DNA of 64,000 nt from assembly GCF_009727155.1 (NCBI RefSeq), contig NZ_WNWM01000002.1, positions 5,642,001-5,706,000 of the forward strand. Reading direction: 5' to 3'. Shown here piece by piece: positions 12,861 to 21,096 of the stretch; within the stretch, counting starts at the first letter, position 1, and each line of letters starts with the position of its first letter. A program made the translations under genes and the position numbers. Source of the DNA: Pseudoduganella dura (GTDB taxonomy: Bacteria > Pseudomonadota > Gammaproteobacteria > Burkholderiales > Burkholderiaceae_D). The notes beneath the pieces were generated by a model that was not told where the DNA came from, did not search any database, and worked only from the letters and a program-made list of their open reading frames with translations.

Positions 12861-13274
12861 TCAGCTCTTGAAGATGTTCAGCAGCGTCACCGCGGCGGAC
12901 AGGGCATGGATCTTGCGGCCCGCCTTCGCGGCCTCGATCACTTCCACCAGTTCCTCGTACCTGTCCGCCTGCCGGTCTTCCAGGTTCGTCATGTTCATGG
13001 TCCAGCGCACGAAGGTGCGGTAGGCCGCCGGCTCGTTGTAGAGAAGGCGCAGATCGCGGTGACGGGGATCCTTCGCGATCTTGTCATACAGGGAAGCGAG
13101 GGTCGGCGCCGGGCCTTCGAGCACCTGCATGAACCAGCCGCCGTTGTAGAACAGGCTGCCCGTGACGTCGATGGTTCCGTTGTTGGCCTTGGCCTGTTTC
13201 CAGAGTGCGAACAATTCCTCCTTGTCCAGCTTGCGGGTGGATTGACTCAGGTAGACGAGTTGGTAGAGTGACAT
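12861..13274 (-). CDS. BLUF-domain blue-light receptor
   Basis: A stand-alone BLUF protein of 137 residues that binds FAD non-covalently and senses blue light through a hydrogen-bond switch. All key positions of the family are present with the exact spacing of the AppA prototype: Tyr8 (Tyr21 in AppA), Asn32 (Asn45), Gln50 (Gln63), Trp91 (Trp104) and Met93 (Met106). The LVYLSQST strand and GWFMQVLEG segment are typical, as is IAKDPRHRDL. No output domain is fused. The C-terminal helices (about 95-137) probably mediate oligomerisation or partner contact. Short BLUF proteins usually act through a protein partner, which cannot be named from this window. The gene is monocistronic and convergent with recD. 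No strong ribosome site precedes ATG 13274. Confidence 0.93.
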   Translation of the reverse strand: MSLYQLVYLSQSTRKLDKEELFALWKQAKANNGTIDVTGSLFYNGGWFMQVLEGPAPTLASLYDKIAKDPRHRDLRLLYNEPAAYRTFVRWTMNMTNLEDRQADRYEELVEVIEAAKAGRKIHALSAAVTLLNIFKS

Positions 13275-13740
13275 GTCGGATGGCCGCGAAAAGTTAAGGT
13301 GATGTTGCCGTGTGGAATATAACTTACCTTGGGGCCGACGGTATGGACTATCGACGGCGTTGTTGGTTCCACGCGACTGTGCCTACGCCATGAAGGCCGG
13401 CAACCCGGCAGCAGCCTCATTCAACGCATTGACCCTTGCCGATCCTGCAGAATTGTATACAATATTTGTATTCGATTTATGAAACGACCACGTGATCCGG
13501 CCGGCGCCTGCTTGCCGGAACACGCCATCCGCTGCAGCCCGGCATCCCAAACGGAGCAGGGCCACCGAGCGCGATGATGGGTGGCCATCGCCACTTTCCC
13601 GGAATCGCCCATGTGCCGGCCACCGCCGGACACGACACCGTCGCGTTTCAGGCAACCCTCGCGCCATGGGCGGCGATGGGTTGCCGTCGCGCCCGGTCGG
13701 CGAACCGGCAAGCAGGCGTCATCCATTGAACAAGGTTTCC
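13275..13740. other. Intergenic region, BLUF gene to carbonic anhydrase
   Basis: 466 bp without a convincing gene. It must hold the leftward promoter of the BLUF gene; an AT-rich stretch lies at about 13315-13330. It also holds the rightward signals for the carbonic anhydrase, including a -35-like TTGACC (13429-13434) and a palindromic operator-like site at 13452-13463. Short open frames are present but have no ribosome site or family resemblance. Confidence 0.5.
13452..13463. promoter_or_regulatory. Perfect palindrome ATTGTATACAAT, GntR-type operator candidate
   Basis: A perfect 12-bp dyad in an AT-rich pocket of GC-rich DNA. TTGTATACAA has the form of operators bound by FadR/FCD-type GntR repressors. 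It lies 18-19 bases downstream of TTGACC (13429-13434), so it overlaps the likely -10 region of a rightward promoter, a classic repressor position. No GntR gene is present in the window. The nearest downstream gene is the carbonic anhydrase, about 280 bp away. Confidence 0.45.
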
Positions 13741-14493
13741 ATGAAAGCGACAGTAAAGCTGGTGACGGCGGCATTGGCGGCGTTGGCCGTCACGACAGGT
13801 GCGGGGGCCGCCGGTACAGGGGCCCGCTGGGAATACCAGGGCAAGGCGGGTGCCGCGCACTGGGGCGAACTGGCGCCGGATTTTTCAGCCTGCCGGCAGG
13901 GCAGGGCGCAATCGCCCGTCAATATACGCGCGGCCAGGACGGGCACGCACGCGCCGATCGGCTTCGGCTACCGTGCGAGCAGCGCCGATATCGTCAACAA
14001 CGGCCACACGGTGCAGGTCGACCTGGCCGATGCCGGCGGCATCGACGTGGGCGGCACTACCTACCGGCTCGTGCAGTTCCACTTCCACACTCCGAGCGAG
14101 GAAATCGTCAACGACCGGCGCTATCCGCTGGTTGCCCACCTGGTGCACAAGAGCGACGCGGGCGAACTGGCCGTGGTGGCCGTCCTGTTCCGGCAGGGAC
14201 GGGACAATGCCGCGCTGGCATCGGTGTTCGCCAACATGCCGGCAACGGCCGGCGGCAGGCACGCGGCCGGTGCCGATTTCGATCCCGCCGCGCTGCTGCC
14301 GGCACGGCGCGGCTACTACGGCTACACCGGTTCGTTGACGACGCCGCCCTGCAGCGAAGGCGTGCGCTGGCATATCCTGAAGCAGCCGGTGGAAGTCTCG
14401 CCCGTGCAACTGGCGGCATTTCGCAAGCTGTACCGGATGAACGCGCGTCCGGTGCAGCCGCTGAACGGCCGCGTGGTGGTGGTCAATCCATAG
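13741..14493 (+). CDS. Periplasmic alpha-type carbonic anhydrase
   Basis: Zinc enzyme of 250 residues that interconverts CO2 and bicarbonate in the periplasm. A Sec signal peptide spans residues 1 to about 24 (hydrophobic core LVTAALAALAV, cleavage near GAGA-A). The mature part has the alpha-CA landmarks: HWGEL, CRQGRAQSPVNI, the zinc ligands His114 and His116 in VQFHFHTPSE, the third ligand His133 in AHLVHK, and the substrate-pocket loop GSLTTPPCSEGV. Two cysteines (in FSACRQG and TPPCSEG) can form the usual disulfide. The start at 13741 follows an ACAAGG ribosome site and begins directly with the signal peptide. The open frame continues upstream but without signal-like sequence. The next gene, eutC, is convergent. 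Confidence 0.94.
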   Translation: MKATVKLVTAALAALAVTTGAGAAGTGARWEYQGKAGAAHWGELAPDFSACRQGRAQSPVNIRAARTGTHAPIGFGYRASSADIVNNGHTVQVDLADAGGIDVGGTTYRLVQFHFHTPSEEIVNDRRYPLVAHLVHKSDAGELAVVAVLFRQGRDNAALASVFANMPATAGGRHAAGADFDPAALLPARRGYYGYTGSLTTPPCSEGVRWHILKQPVEVSPVQLAAFRKLYRMNARPVQPLNGRVVVVNP

Positions 14494-14533
14494 GACCATC
14501 GCTTTCGCGGCCCCCTCCAGGGAAACCCCGGGC

Positions 14534-15343
14534 TCACAGCAGGAACTTTCTGCCTCCGGCCTGCGGCAGCGCGGCCAGCCCGCCCGACTCGTCCTTCAGG
14601 CCCACGCCGGTCAGCTGCCGCGTGCGCGCTTCGGCCAGCAGGTAATGCAGCCTGGCCGCCGCGTCCTCGTAGCGCAGCCCGGCCGGCCGCACGTTGGAAA
14701 TGCAGTTGCGCCGTTCGTCCGTGAGGCCCACGGCGGGCGCCCATGTGATGTACAGGCCCATGCTGTCCGGCGAGCTCAGGCCCGGCCGCTCGCCGATCAG
14801 CACGACGACGATCTTCGCGCCAAGCAGCTCGCCCACCTCGTCGCCGACCGCCACGCGCCCCTGGAGCACGACCGATGGCGGTGCCAGCGACCAGTGTTCG
14901 CCCTGCAGCCGGTCGCGCATCGCCGCCAGGAACGGCGCGGCGTTCTGCGCCACGGCAAGCGCGGAGAGGCCGTCGGCGGCGACGAACGCCACGTCGTGGG
15001 GGCGCGGCCCGGCGCCGGAGCGTGCGCCCGCCGCCAGGGCGCGGGAAGGCTCGTCCAGCCGGCGGCCGAGGTCGGGCCGCTGCAGGTATTCGTGACGGCT
15101 CGCCGCCGCACTGTGCAGCGTGAGGCAGGGGCCCGCTTCCGGCCATGCCGCCCCGATGGACCGTGCCAGGGCCTCGCTGTCCAGCGCGAGATGGACGGCA
15201 TCGCGCGCCCGCGCATGGGCGAGCTGGAAATCGAGCTGCGCGGCGGTGGGCTGGCTGATGCCCGTGCGGCCGAGCGCGATGCGCGCGGCGGTAAACTGGC
15301 GCAGCGCGTGCCACGGGTCGCGGTTGTCGATGGGTTCCGTCAT
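14534..15343 (-). CDS. eutC: Ethanolamine ammonia-lyase small subunit, EutC
   Basis: Light subunit (269 residues) of the adenosylcobalamin-dependent lyase that splits ethanolamine into acetaldehyde and ammonia. Recognisable family segments are [69 protein letters not shown] and [13 protein letters not shown] (here DERRNCISN). The start at 15343 has a strong AAGGAG ribosome site five bases upstream. It lies ten bases behind eutB and is the last gene of eat-eutB-eutC. No microcompartment shell, reactivase (eutA) or aldehyde dehydrogenase gene is adjacent, so this is the short cytosolic pathway known from Pseudomonas and relatives. Confidence 0.96.
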   Translation of the reverse strand: MTEPIDNRDPWHALRQFTAARIALGRTGISQPTAAQLDFQLAHARARDAVHLALDSEALARSIGAAWPEAGPCLTLHSAAASRHEYLQRPDLGRRLDEPSRALAAGARSGAGPRPHDVAFVAADGLSALAVAQNAAPFLAAMRDRLQGEHWSLAPPSVVLQGRVAVGDEVGELLGAKIVVVLIGERPGLSSPDSMGLYITWAPAVGLTDERRNCISNVRPAGLRYEDAAARLHYLLAEARTRQLTGVGLKDESGGLAALPQAGGRKFLL

Positions 15344-15353
15344 GGCGGCTCCT

Positions 15354-16745
15354 TCACGATAGCTGCAGCAGGGCACGCTGGAACGGCGCCGGCAGCGTGC
15401 GGCCCAGGCGCACTTCGCCGTTGCCCGCGAAGATGCCCATGTCGCGCAGCCAGCGCTCGAACTCCGGCGCCGGACGCAGCCCGAGCACGCGGCGCGCATA
15501 GAGCGCATCGTGGAACGACGTGGTCTGGTAGTTCAGCATGATGTCGTCCGACCCGGGAATGCCCATCACGAACGTGCAGCCGGCGGCGCCGAGCATCGTC
15601 AGCAGCACGTCCATGTCGTCCTGGTCGGCCTCGGCATGATTCGTGTAGCAGACGTCGCAGCCCATCGGCAAACCCAGCAGCTTGCCGCAGAAGTGGTCTT
15701 CCAGGCCGGCGCGCGTGATCTGCTTGCCGTCGTACAGGTACTCCGGGCCCATGAAGCCGACCACCGTATTGACCAGCAGCGGCTTGAATGCGCGGGCCAC
15801 GGCGTAGGCGCGCGCTTCGCACGTCTGCTGGTCGAGCCCGTGGTTTGCGTTGGCCGACAGGGCGCTGCCCTGGCCCGTCTCGAAGTACATCACGTTGTCG
15901 CCCACGGTGCCGCGCCCGAGCGACAGGGCGGCGGCGCGGGCTTCGCCGAGGATCGCCAGGTCGATGCCGAAGCTGGCGTTGGCGGCCTGCGTGCCCGCGA
16001 TCGACTGGAACACCAGGTCGACCGGCGCGCCCCGTTCGATGGCGGCGATCGTGTTCGTCACGTGGGTCAGCACGCACGACTGGGTGGGAATGTCGTAGCG
16101 GGCGATGATTTCGTCGAGCATGCTGACGATGTGGATCACCTGGGGCACGTTGTCGGTGGCCGGATTGATGCCGATGACGGCATCGCCGCTGCCGTACAGC
16201 AGGCCGTCGAACAGGCTGGCGGCGATGCCCGACGCGTCGTCCGTCGGATGGTTCGGCTGCAGGCGCGTCGACAGCGTGCCCGGCAGGCCGATCGTGTTGC
16301 GGAACCGGGTCACCGGCCGGCACTTGCGCGCCACCAGCACCAGGTCCTGGATGCGCATGATCTTCGAGACGGCGGCGGCCATTTCCGGCGTGATGCCCGG
16401 TGCGGCCCGCGCCAGCGCCGCCGTATCGGCCTCGTCGCTCAATAGCCAGTCGCGGAAGTCGCCCACCGTCAGGTGACGGATGGGCCCGAAGGCGGCGGCG
16501 TCGTGCCCGTCGACGATCAGGCGCGTGACCTCGTCCGTTTCGTAGGGCACCACGGCCTCGTTCAGGAACGTGGCGAGGGGCAGGGCGGCCAGGGCCATCT
16601 GGGCCGCCACGCGCTCCTCGGCGCTGCCGGCCGCCACGCCGGCCAGGTGGTCGCCCGAGCGGGCCGGCGTGGCCCTGGCCATCAGCTCGCGCAGGCCGGC
16701 GAAGGCGTAGGTCCTGGCGCCGACGGTATGGGAATATTCAGGCAT
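15354..16745 (-). CDS. eutB: Ethanolamine ammonia-lyase large subunit, EutB
   Basis: Catalytic heavy subunit, 463 residues, with a TIM barrel that holds the substrate and the adenosyl group of cobalamin. Characteristic segments in order are [118 protein letters not shown] and [19 protein letters not shown]. These cover the ethanolamine-binding pocket residues of the family. The length is normal and the frame intact. It is co-transcribed with eat upstream (139-bp spacer) and eutC downstream (10 bp). Confidence 0.97.
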   Translation of the reverse strand: MPEYSHTVGARTYAFAGLRELMARATPARSGDHLAGVAAGSAEERVAAQMALAALPLATFLNEAVVPYETDEVTRLIVDGHDAAAFGPIRHLTVGDFRDWLLSDEADTAALARAAPGITPEMAAAVSKIMRIQDLVLVARKCRPVTRFRNTIGLPGTLSTRLQPNHPTDDASGIAASLFDGLLYGSGDAVIGINPATDNVPQVIHIVSMLDEIIARYDIPTQSCVLTHVTNTIAAIERGAPVDLVFQSIAGTQAANASFGIDLAILGEARAAALSLGRGTVGDNVMYFETGQGSALSANANHGLDQQTCEARAYAVARAFKPLLVNTVVGFMGPEYLYDGKQITRAGLEDHFCGKLLGLPMGCDVCYTNHAEADQDDMDVLLTMLGAAGCTFVMGIPGSDDIMLNYQTTSFHDALYARRVLGLRPAPEFERWLRDMGIFAGNGEVRLGRTLPAPFQRALLQLS

Positions 16746-16883
16746 GGTTCATCAGGCTCCCGTTGCAGGATGAGATCAGAAAAGCCGCGCGGCGCTGATC
16801 ACCAGCGACGATCCTGCCACATGTTTGCCGTGGCCGTGCGTCTGGCGTGGCGGTGGCGAGGGCAGGGGCACCGGCACGGCGCA

Positions 16884-18272
16884 TCAGATGGTCTCCACGG
16901 TGGGTGCGGCGGGGTGCTTGTCACGGCTCAGCAGAAATACGGCGTAACCGCCGGCCATCAGGCCCAGGTAGACGCAGAAGATCAGGAAGTTGTAGTACAC
17001 CATGGTCACCAGGCAGACGCATGCGGCAGCGACGGCGAATGCCGGGAACCATGGATAGCACGGCGCGCGCCACGGGCGCACCATGTCGGGCGCCGTACGG
17101 CGCAGCTTGAACAGGCTGAGCATGCTGACGATATACATCGTGATGGCGCCGAACACCGACATGGTGACGATGTTCGCCGTCAGCGTCTGGCCGCCGAAGC
17201 TCACCAGCTGGTCGCTGAAGATAGCGGTCATGCCGACCGCGCCGCCGGCCAGCACGGCCAGGTGCGGCGTGCGGAAACGCGGGTGGATGCGTGCCAGCGA
17301 GCGTGGCAGGAAGCCTTCGCGCGCCAGGGCGAAGATCTGGCGCGAGTAACCCAGGATGATGGCGTGGAACGAGGCGATCAGGCCGAACAGGCCCAGCCAT
17401 ACCAGCATGTGCAGCCAGCCGCTGTCGGCACCGACGATGGCTTTCATCGCCTGCGGCAGCGGGTCGTTGATGTTCGCGAGCTTCGTCCAGTCGCCCACGC
17501 CGCCGGCGAACACCATCACGCCGATCGCCAGGGCCACGAGCGTGAGGATGCCGGCGATGTAGGCGATCGGGATCGAGCGGCGCGGGTCCTTCGCTTCCTC
17601 GGCCGCCATCGCCACGCCCTCGATCGCCAGGAAGAACCAGATCGCGAACGGGATCGCCGCCAGCATGCCCGGCACGGCCGCCATGCTGAACCCGTCCTGC
17701 CCGGCCCACCCGCCGCGCACGAAGTTGTCCATCGAGAATCCGGGCGAGACCACGCCCATGAAGATCAGCAGTTCGCCGATCGCCACGATGGTGATCAGCA
17801 GCTCGAACGTGGCGGCCAGCTGCACGCCGACGATGTTGAGCGTCATGAAGACGAGGTAGGCGCCGGCCGCGATCCACTTCGGATTCAGGTCGGGGAACTG
17901 CACGTTCAGGTAGGAGCCGATGGCCAGGGCGATCGCCGGCGGGGCGAACACGAATTCGATCAGCGTGGCGGCGCCGGCGATGTAGCCGCCCGTCGCGCCG
18001 AACGCCCTCTTGCTGTAGGCGAAGGGACCGCCCGCCTGGGGGATCGCGGTCGTCAGTTCCGTGAAGCTGAAGATGAAACAGGTGTACATCAGCGCCACGA
18101 AGATCGCCGTCACCGCGAAGCCCAGCGTGCCGGCCGATGCCCATCCATAGCTCCAGCCGAAATACTCGCCGGAGATCACCAGCCCCACGGCGATCCCCCA
18201 GAGCTGGACAGTGCCGAGTGTCTGCCTGAGCGCCGGTGCGCCCGCTATTGCGTTGCCCTTCGCTGCGGTCAT
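16884..18272 (-). CDS. eat: Ethanolamine permease (APC superfamily), Eat
   Basis: Inner-membrane transporter of 462 residues with about twelve hydrophobic segments, of the APC superfamily. The first helices carry LWGIAVGLVISGEYFGWSYG, the sequence typical of the Eat ethanolamine permeases, and the substrate region IPQAGGPFAYSKRAFG and EFVFAPPAIALAIG follow. It is the first gene of the ethanolamine operon and should import the substrate of EutBC. AAGGGGA precedes the start. A near-consensus sigma-54 promoter lies 127-142 bp upstream of the start, which suggests control by nitrogen status or by a substrate-responsive enhancer-binding protein, as known for eat-eutBC in Pseudomonas aeruginosa (EatR with RpoN). 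Confidence 0.94.
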   Translation of the reverse strand: MTAAKGNAIAGAPALRQTLGTVQLWGIAVGLVISGEYFGWSYGWASAGTLGFAVTAIFVALMYTCFIFSFTELTTAIPQAGGPFAYSKRAFGATGGYIAGAATLIEFVFAPPAIALAIGSYLNVQFPDLNPKWIAAGAYLVFMTLNIVGVQLAATFELLITIVAIGELLIFMGVVSPGFSMDNFVRGGWAGQDGFSMAAVPGMLAAIPFAIWFFLAIEGVAMAAEEAKDPRRSIPIAYIAGILTLVALAIGVMVFAGGVGDWTKLANINDPLPQAMKAIVGADSGWLHMLVWLGLFGLIASFHAIILGYSRQIFALAREGFLPRSLARIHPRFRTPHLAVLAGGAVGMTAIFSDQLVSFGGQTLTANIVTMSVFGAITMYIVSMLSLFKLRRTAPDMVRPWRAPCYPWFPAFAVAAACVCLVTMVYYNFLIFCVYLGLMAGGYAVFLLSRDKHPAAPTVETI

Positions 18273-18398
18273 GTGCTTCCCCTTTCCGGTGGCTCGCGCA
18301 AGCCCGATTCTCCCATCGAAATGCGTGCTGGCGCTGTCGTGTTACGCGATCGCCCGACCGAATGCAGAAAATCCGGGCTCGAAGTGCTGGAAGAGTTC

Positions 18399-18414
18399 TG
18401 CAAAGTTCATGCCA
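18399..18414 (-). promoter_or_regulatory. Sigma-54 (-24/-12) promoter of eat-eutBC
   Basis: On the minus strand the site reads TGGCATGAACTTTGCA. The consensus is TGGCAC-G-N4-TTGCA; only one fixed base differs. The invariant GG and GC doublets are exactly ten bases apart. Transcription would start near 18388, giving a leader of about 115 nt before the eat start at 18272. Bases 18415-18546, up to the AraC stop, are available for enhancer sites. Confidence 0.75.
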
Positions 18415-18546
18415 ACACGTCTGATGCCACTTCGTCGCCGCGTCGCACCGGAACCGTGAATTTGTTCGGGATAAAAACGCTCGTGCACCAGATCGATACC
18501 CCATCGCGCGCCTCGCGCCGGCGCGCGAGCCTGCGATGGCGGGGGC

Positions 18547-19599
18547 TCACTCGCCATGGCGGGTGCCCTTCCGGTAGTCGGAAGGGCTGCTGCCGGTCCA
18601 CTGCCTGAACGCGCGGCAGAATCCGGTGGCGTCGGCGAAGCCGAGGTCGGATGCCAGCGCCGCCACGGCCGTGTTCGAATTGGTCAGCCGGTGCACGGCG
18701 ATATCCCGCCGCAGCCCGTCCTTCACCGCCTGGAAGTGCGTTCCTTCTTCCGCGAACCGGCGGTTGAGCGTGCGGACGGAGATATGTAACGCCTGCGCGA
18801 GATCCCGGACCGTCACCGCCTGTGCGACGTTCCGCCCGAGATACTCGCGCGTTCTGGCTGCAATCGAAGCGTGGTGGAACGCGCTGAAGGTCCAGTCTTC
18901 CGGCGCGCGTTTCAGGAAGGCCCACAGCTCGTGTTTTTCGCGCTTGAACCGCTCCGCGCAGTCCGTGTAGGCGAAGTGAATGCTCGTCGTGCCCGTATCA
19001 AAGCGCAGCTCGCCGGGATACAGGAACGCATAGTCTTCCACGTGCCTGGGCCTGGCGAAGCCGAACTCGACACGGTGCAGGCCGATTTCCCTGCCGAGCA
19101 GCCAGGAGGCGATGCCATGGATCAGCTTCATCATCAGCTCGTGCGCGAGCGGCGTGACGTGGGTGCCGGGCGTTCTTTCCACGAGCGCCAGCCGGACCAG
19201 GTTGTTCTTCGTTGAAATCTGCAGCCGGTAATCGTCGAGCAGCAGGTTCCAGAAACGCACGAAACGATTCAGGGCAACCAGTACGGTCGGCGCATCCAGC
19301 AGGCTGAGCATCAGGTATTTCAGGGTGCCGGTGCGGATCGGCCGCGACCACAGGCCCAGCATTTCATCATCGAGTGCCGCCGCGACGGTCCGGTACAGCG
19401 CGACATATTGCTGGCGCGTCAGCCGGGCATCGGGCTGGTCGAGAAGGGACTGGGGAATCGCGGCGCCGGCGAGTACCTGCGCCGCCGCCTTTTCGCCGCG
19501 ATGGGTGCGGACGAAGTGGAGCATCCCGTGCAGGAAGTGAGCCGAAACGGTGAAAGCGCTTTGCCAGGGTAGCTGCATGGTGCCGTCATTATGGCGCAT
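18547..19599 (-). CDS. AraC-family transcriptional regulator
   Basis: A 350-residue regulator with an N-terminal ligand-binding half of the 'arabinose-binding-like' type (about 20-210, with VLAGAAIPQSLLDQPDARLT and FWNLLLDDYRL) and a C-terminal double helix-turn-helix (about 250-345: VRDLAQALHISVRTLNRRF, LGFADATGFCRAFRQWTGSSPSDYR). The family activates or represses neighbouring genes when a small hydrophobic or amino-acid-like ligand binds. It is divergent from the ketosynthase gene (150 bp between starts), its likeliest target. It also lies upstream of eat on the same strand, so a role in ethanolamine control cannot be excluded. The start may instead be ATG 19578 (residue 8); neither has a good ribosome site. 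Confidence 0.9.
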   Translation of the reverse strand: MRHNDGTMQLPWQSAFTVSAHFLHGMLHFVRTHRGEKAAAQVLAGAAIPQSLLDQPDARLTRQQYVALYRTVAAALDDEMLGLWSRPIRTGTLKYLMLSLLDAPTVLVALNRFVRFWNLLLDDYRLQISTKNNLVRLALVERTPGTHVTPLAHELMMKLIHGIASWLLGREIGLHRVEFGFARPRHVEDYAFLYPGELRFDTGTTSIHFAYTDCAERFKREKHELWAFLKRAPEDWTFSAFHHASIAARTREYLGRNVAQAVTVRDLAQALHISVRTLNRRFAEEGTHFQAVKDGLRRDIAVHRLTNSNTAVAALASDLGFADATGFCRAFRQWTGSSPSDYRKGTRHGE

Positions 19600-19749
19600 T
19601 TTGCATATTCGTTGGCGCGATGTGCCAGCCTTTGCAATGCAGCTTCCCTATACTGGCGCCTGATTTCGATAGCGCCTGGCGGGTGCAACAGCCGCCGCAT
19701 GGCGCAATTTGCCTATCGCTATCCTTCAATGGTCGAAAAGGAGCATCAC

Positions 19750-21048
19750 TTGAGTACGAGCACGAGTACTAGCACAAGCACGAGCACGAGACGAATCGTC
19801 GTGACGGGCATGGGCGTGGTGTCGCCCCTGGGTTGCGGGGTCGAGGCCGTATGGCGCCGCCTGCTGGATGGTCATTCGGGACTGACGGTGCTGCCCGACG
19901 ACGTCACGGAAGGGATTGCATCGAAGGTTGCGGGCGTCGTGCCGGGCCTGGCGCCGGACCGGCCATGGGGATTCGATCCCGCGCTTGTCGTGGAACCGAA
20001 GGACCACAAGAAAATGGACCGGTTCAGCGTGTTTGCCCTGGCCGCGGCACAGGAGGCCTTGACCCAGGCCGGCTGGCAGCCCGGCACCGACAGCGCGCGC
20101 GAAAGGACGGCCACCATCGTGGGCTCGGGCGTGGGCGGTTTTGGCGCGATCGTGGAGGCCGTGCGAACCACCGATGGCCGCGGGCCGAGACGGCTTTCTC
20201 CGTTCACGGTCCCCGGTTTCCTGGCCAACATGGCCGCCGGGCACATCTCCATTCGCCACGGCTTTCGCGGCCCGCTCGGCGCGCCCGTCACCGCATGCGC
20301 CGCCAGCGCACAGGCCATCGGCGATGCGGCGCGCCTGATCCGTGCCGGCGAAGCCGATGTCGCCGTGTGCGGCGGCGCCGAGGCCTGCATCGATCGCGTC
20401 AGCTTCGGCGCCTTCGCCGCCGCACGGACGATGTCCACCGGCTTCAACGAGCATCCCGCGCAGGCATCCCGCCCGTTCGATGCCGGACGGGATGGCTTCG
20501 TCATGGGGGAGGGTGCCGGCATGCTGGTCATCGAGGAGCTGGAGCACGCATTGCGCCGCGGCGCCACGCCGATCGCGGAGCTGCTGGGGTATGGCACGAG
20601 CGCCGACGCGTATCACATGACGTCGCCGCCCGACGACGGCGCCGGCGGACGGCGCGCCATGGAGCTGGCGATCCGTCAGGCCGGCCTGGCACCCGGACAG
20701 ATCGGGCACCTGAACGCCCATGCGACGTCCACGCCGGTCGGCGACGCCAGCGAGCTGGCCGCGATCCGGGCGATCTTCGGCGCGGGCCGCGGACCGGCCG
20801 TGTCGGCCACCAAGTCGGCGACGGGACATTTGCTCGGGGCGGCCGGCGGCGTGGAAGCGATCTTCACCGTGCTGGCCCTGCGCGACCAGGTTGCGCCGCC
20901 GACGCTGAACCTGGCACAGCCCGATCCGGCTGCCGAAGGCGTCGACATCGTCATCGGCTCGGCCCGGAACTTGGCGACCGATTACGCCATCTCCAACGGC
21001 TTCGGTTTCGGCGGGGTCAACGCCAGCCTCGTGTTCCGGCGGCTTTGA
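19750..21048 (+). CDS. Beta-ketoacyl-ACP synthase II-like (KAS II/FabF family), stand-alone
   Basis: Condensing enzyme of the thiolase fold, 432 residues. It contains the complete Cys-His-His triad: Cys183 (TACAASAQ), His324 (NAHATSTPVGD) and His360 (KSATGHLLGAAG, with Lys355), and ends with the usual GFGFGGVNASLVF. It extends an acyl-ACP with malonyl-ACP. It stands alone, with no acyl carrier protein, malonyltransferase or reductase nearby, so it is probably an accessory FabF serving a special fatty acid or polyketide rather than the housekeeping enzyme. The start is read as TTG 19750 because AAGGAG lies six bases before it. An ATG at 19729 in the same frame is the alternative. The first residues are a Ser-Thr repeat. 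Confidence 0.88.
   Translation: MSTSTSTSTSTSTRRIVVTGMGVVSPLGCGVEAVWRRLLDGHSGLTVLPDDVTEGIASKVAGVVPGLAPDRPWGFDPALVVEPKDHKKMDRFSVFALAAAQEALTQAGWQPGTDSARERTATIVGSGVGGFGAIVEAVRTTDGRGPRRLSPFTVPGFLANMAAGHISIRHGFRGPLGAPVTACAASAQAIGDAARLIRAGEADVAVCGGAEACIDRVSFGAFAAARTMSTGFNEHPAQASRPFDAGRDGFVMGEGAGMLVIEELEHALRRGATPIAELLGYGTSADAYHMTSPPDDGAGGRRAMELAIRQAGLAPGQIGHLNAHATSTPVGDASELAAIRAIFGAGRGPAVSATKSATGHLLGAAGGVEAIFTVLALRDQVAPPTLNLAQPDPAAEGVDIVIGSARNLATDYAISNGFGFGGVNASLVFRRL
19753..19788 (+). repeat. Hexanucleotide repeat encoding (Ser-Thr)6
   Basis: Six near-identical 6-bp units (AGYACG type) directly after the start codon of the ketosynthase encode Ser-Thr six times. The unit keeps the reading frame, so slippage would change the length of a flexible N-terminal tail without switching the gene off. 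Confidence 0.8.
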
Positions 21049-21096
21049 CGTGGGTTGAGGAAAAGGCCATGTGCCGGGCGCCAGGCGCAGTGACAG

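Noticed and set aside
13480..13577. Short open frame (ATG 13480) behind the GntR-type palindrome
   Set aside because: Only about 32 codons, no ribosome site and no recognisable sequence; not enough to call a gene.
19753..19788. Phase-variable on/off repeat in the ketosynthase
   Set aside because: The unit is six bases, so changes in copy number keep the frame.
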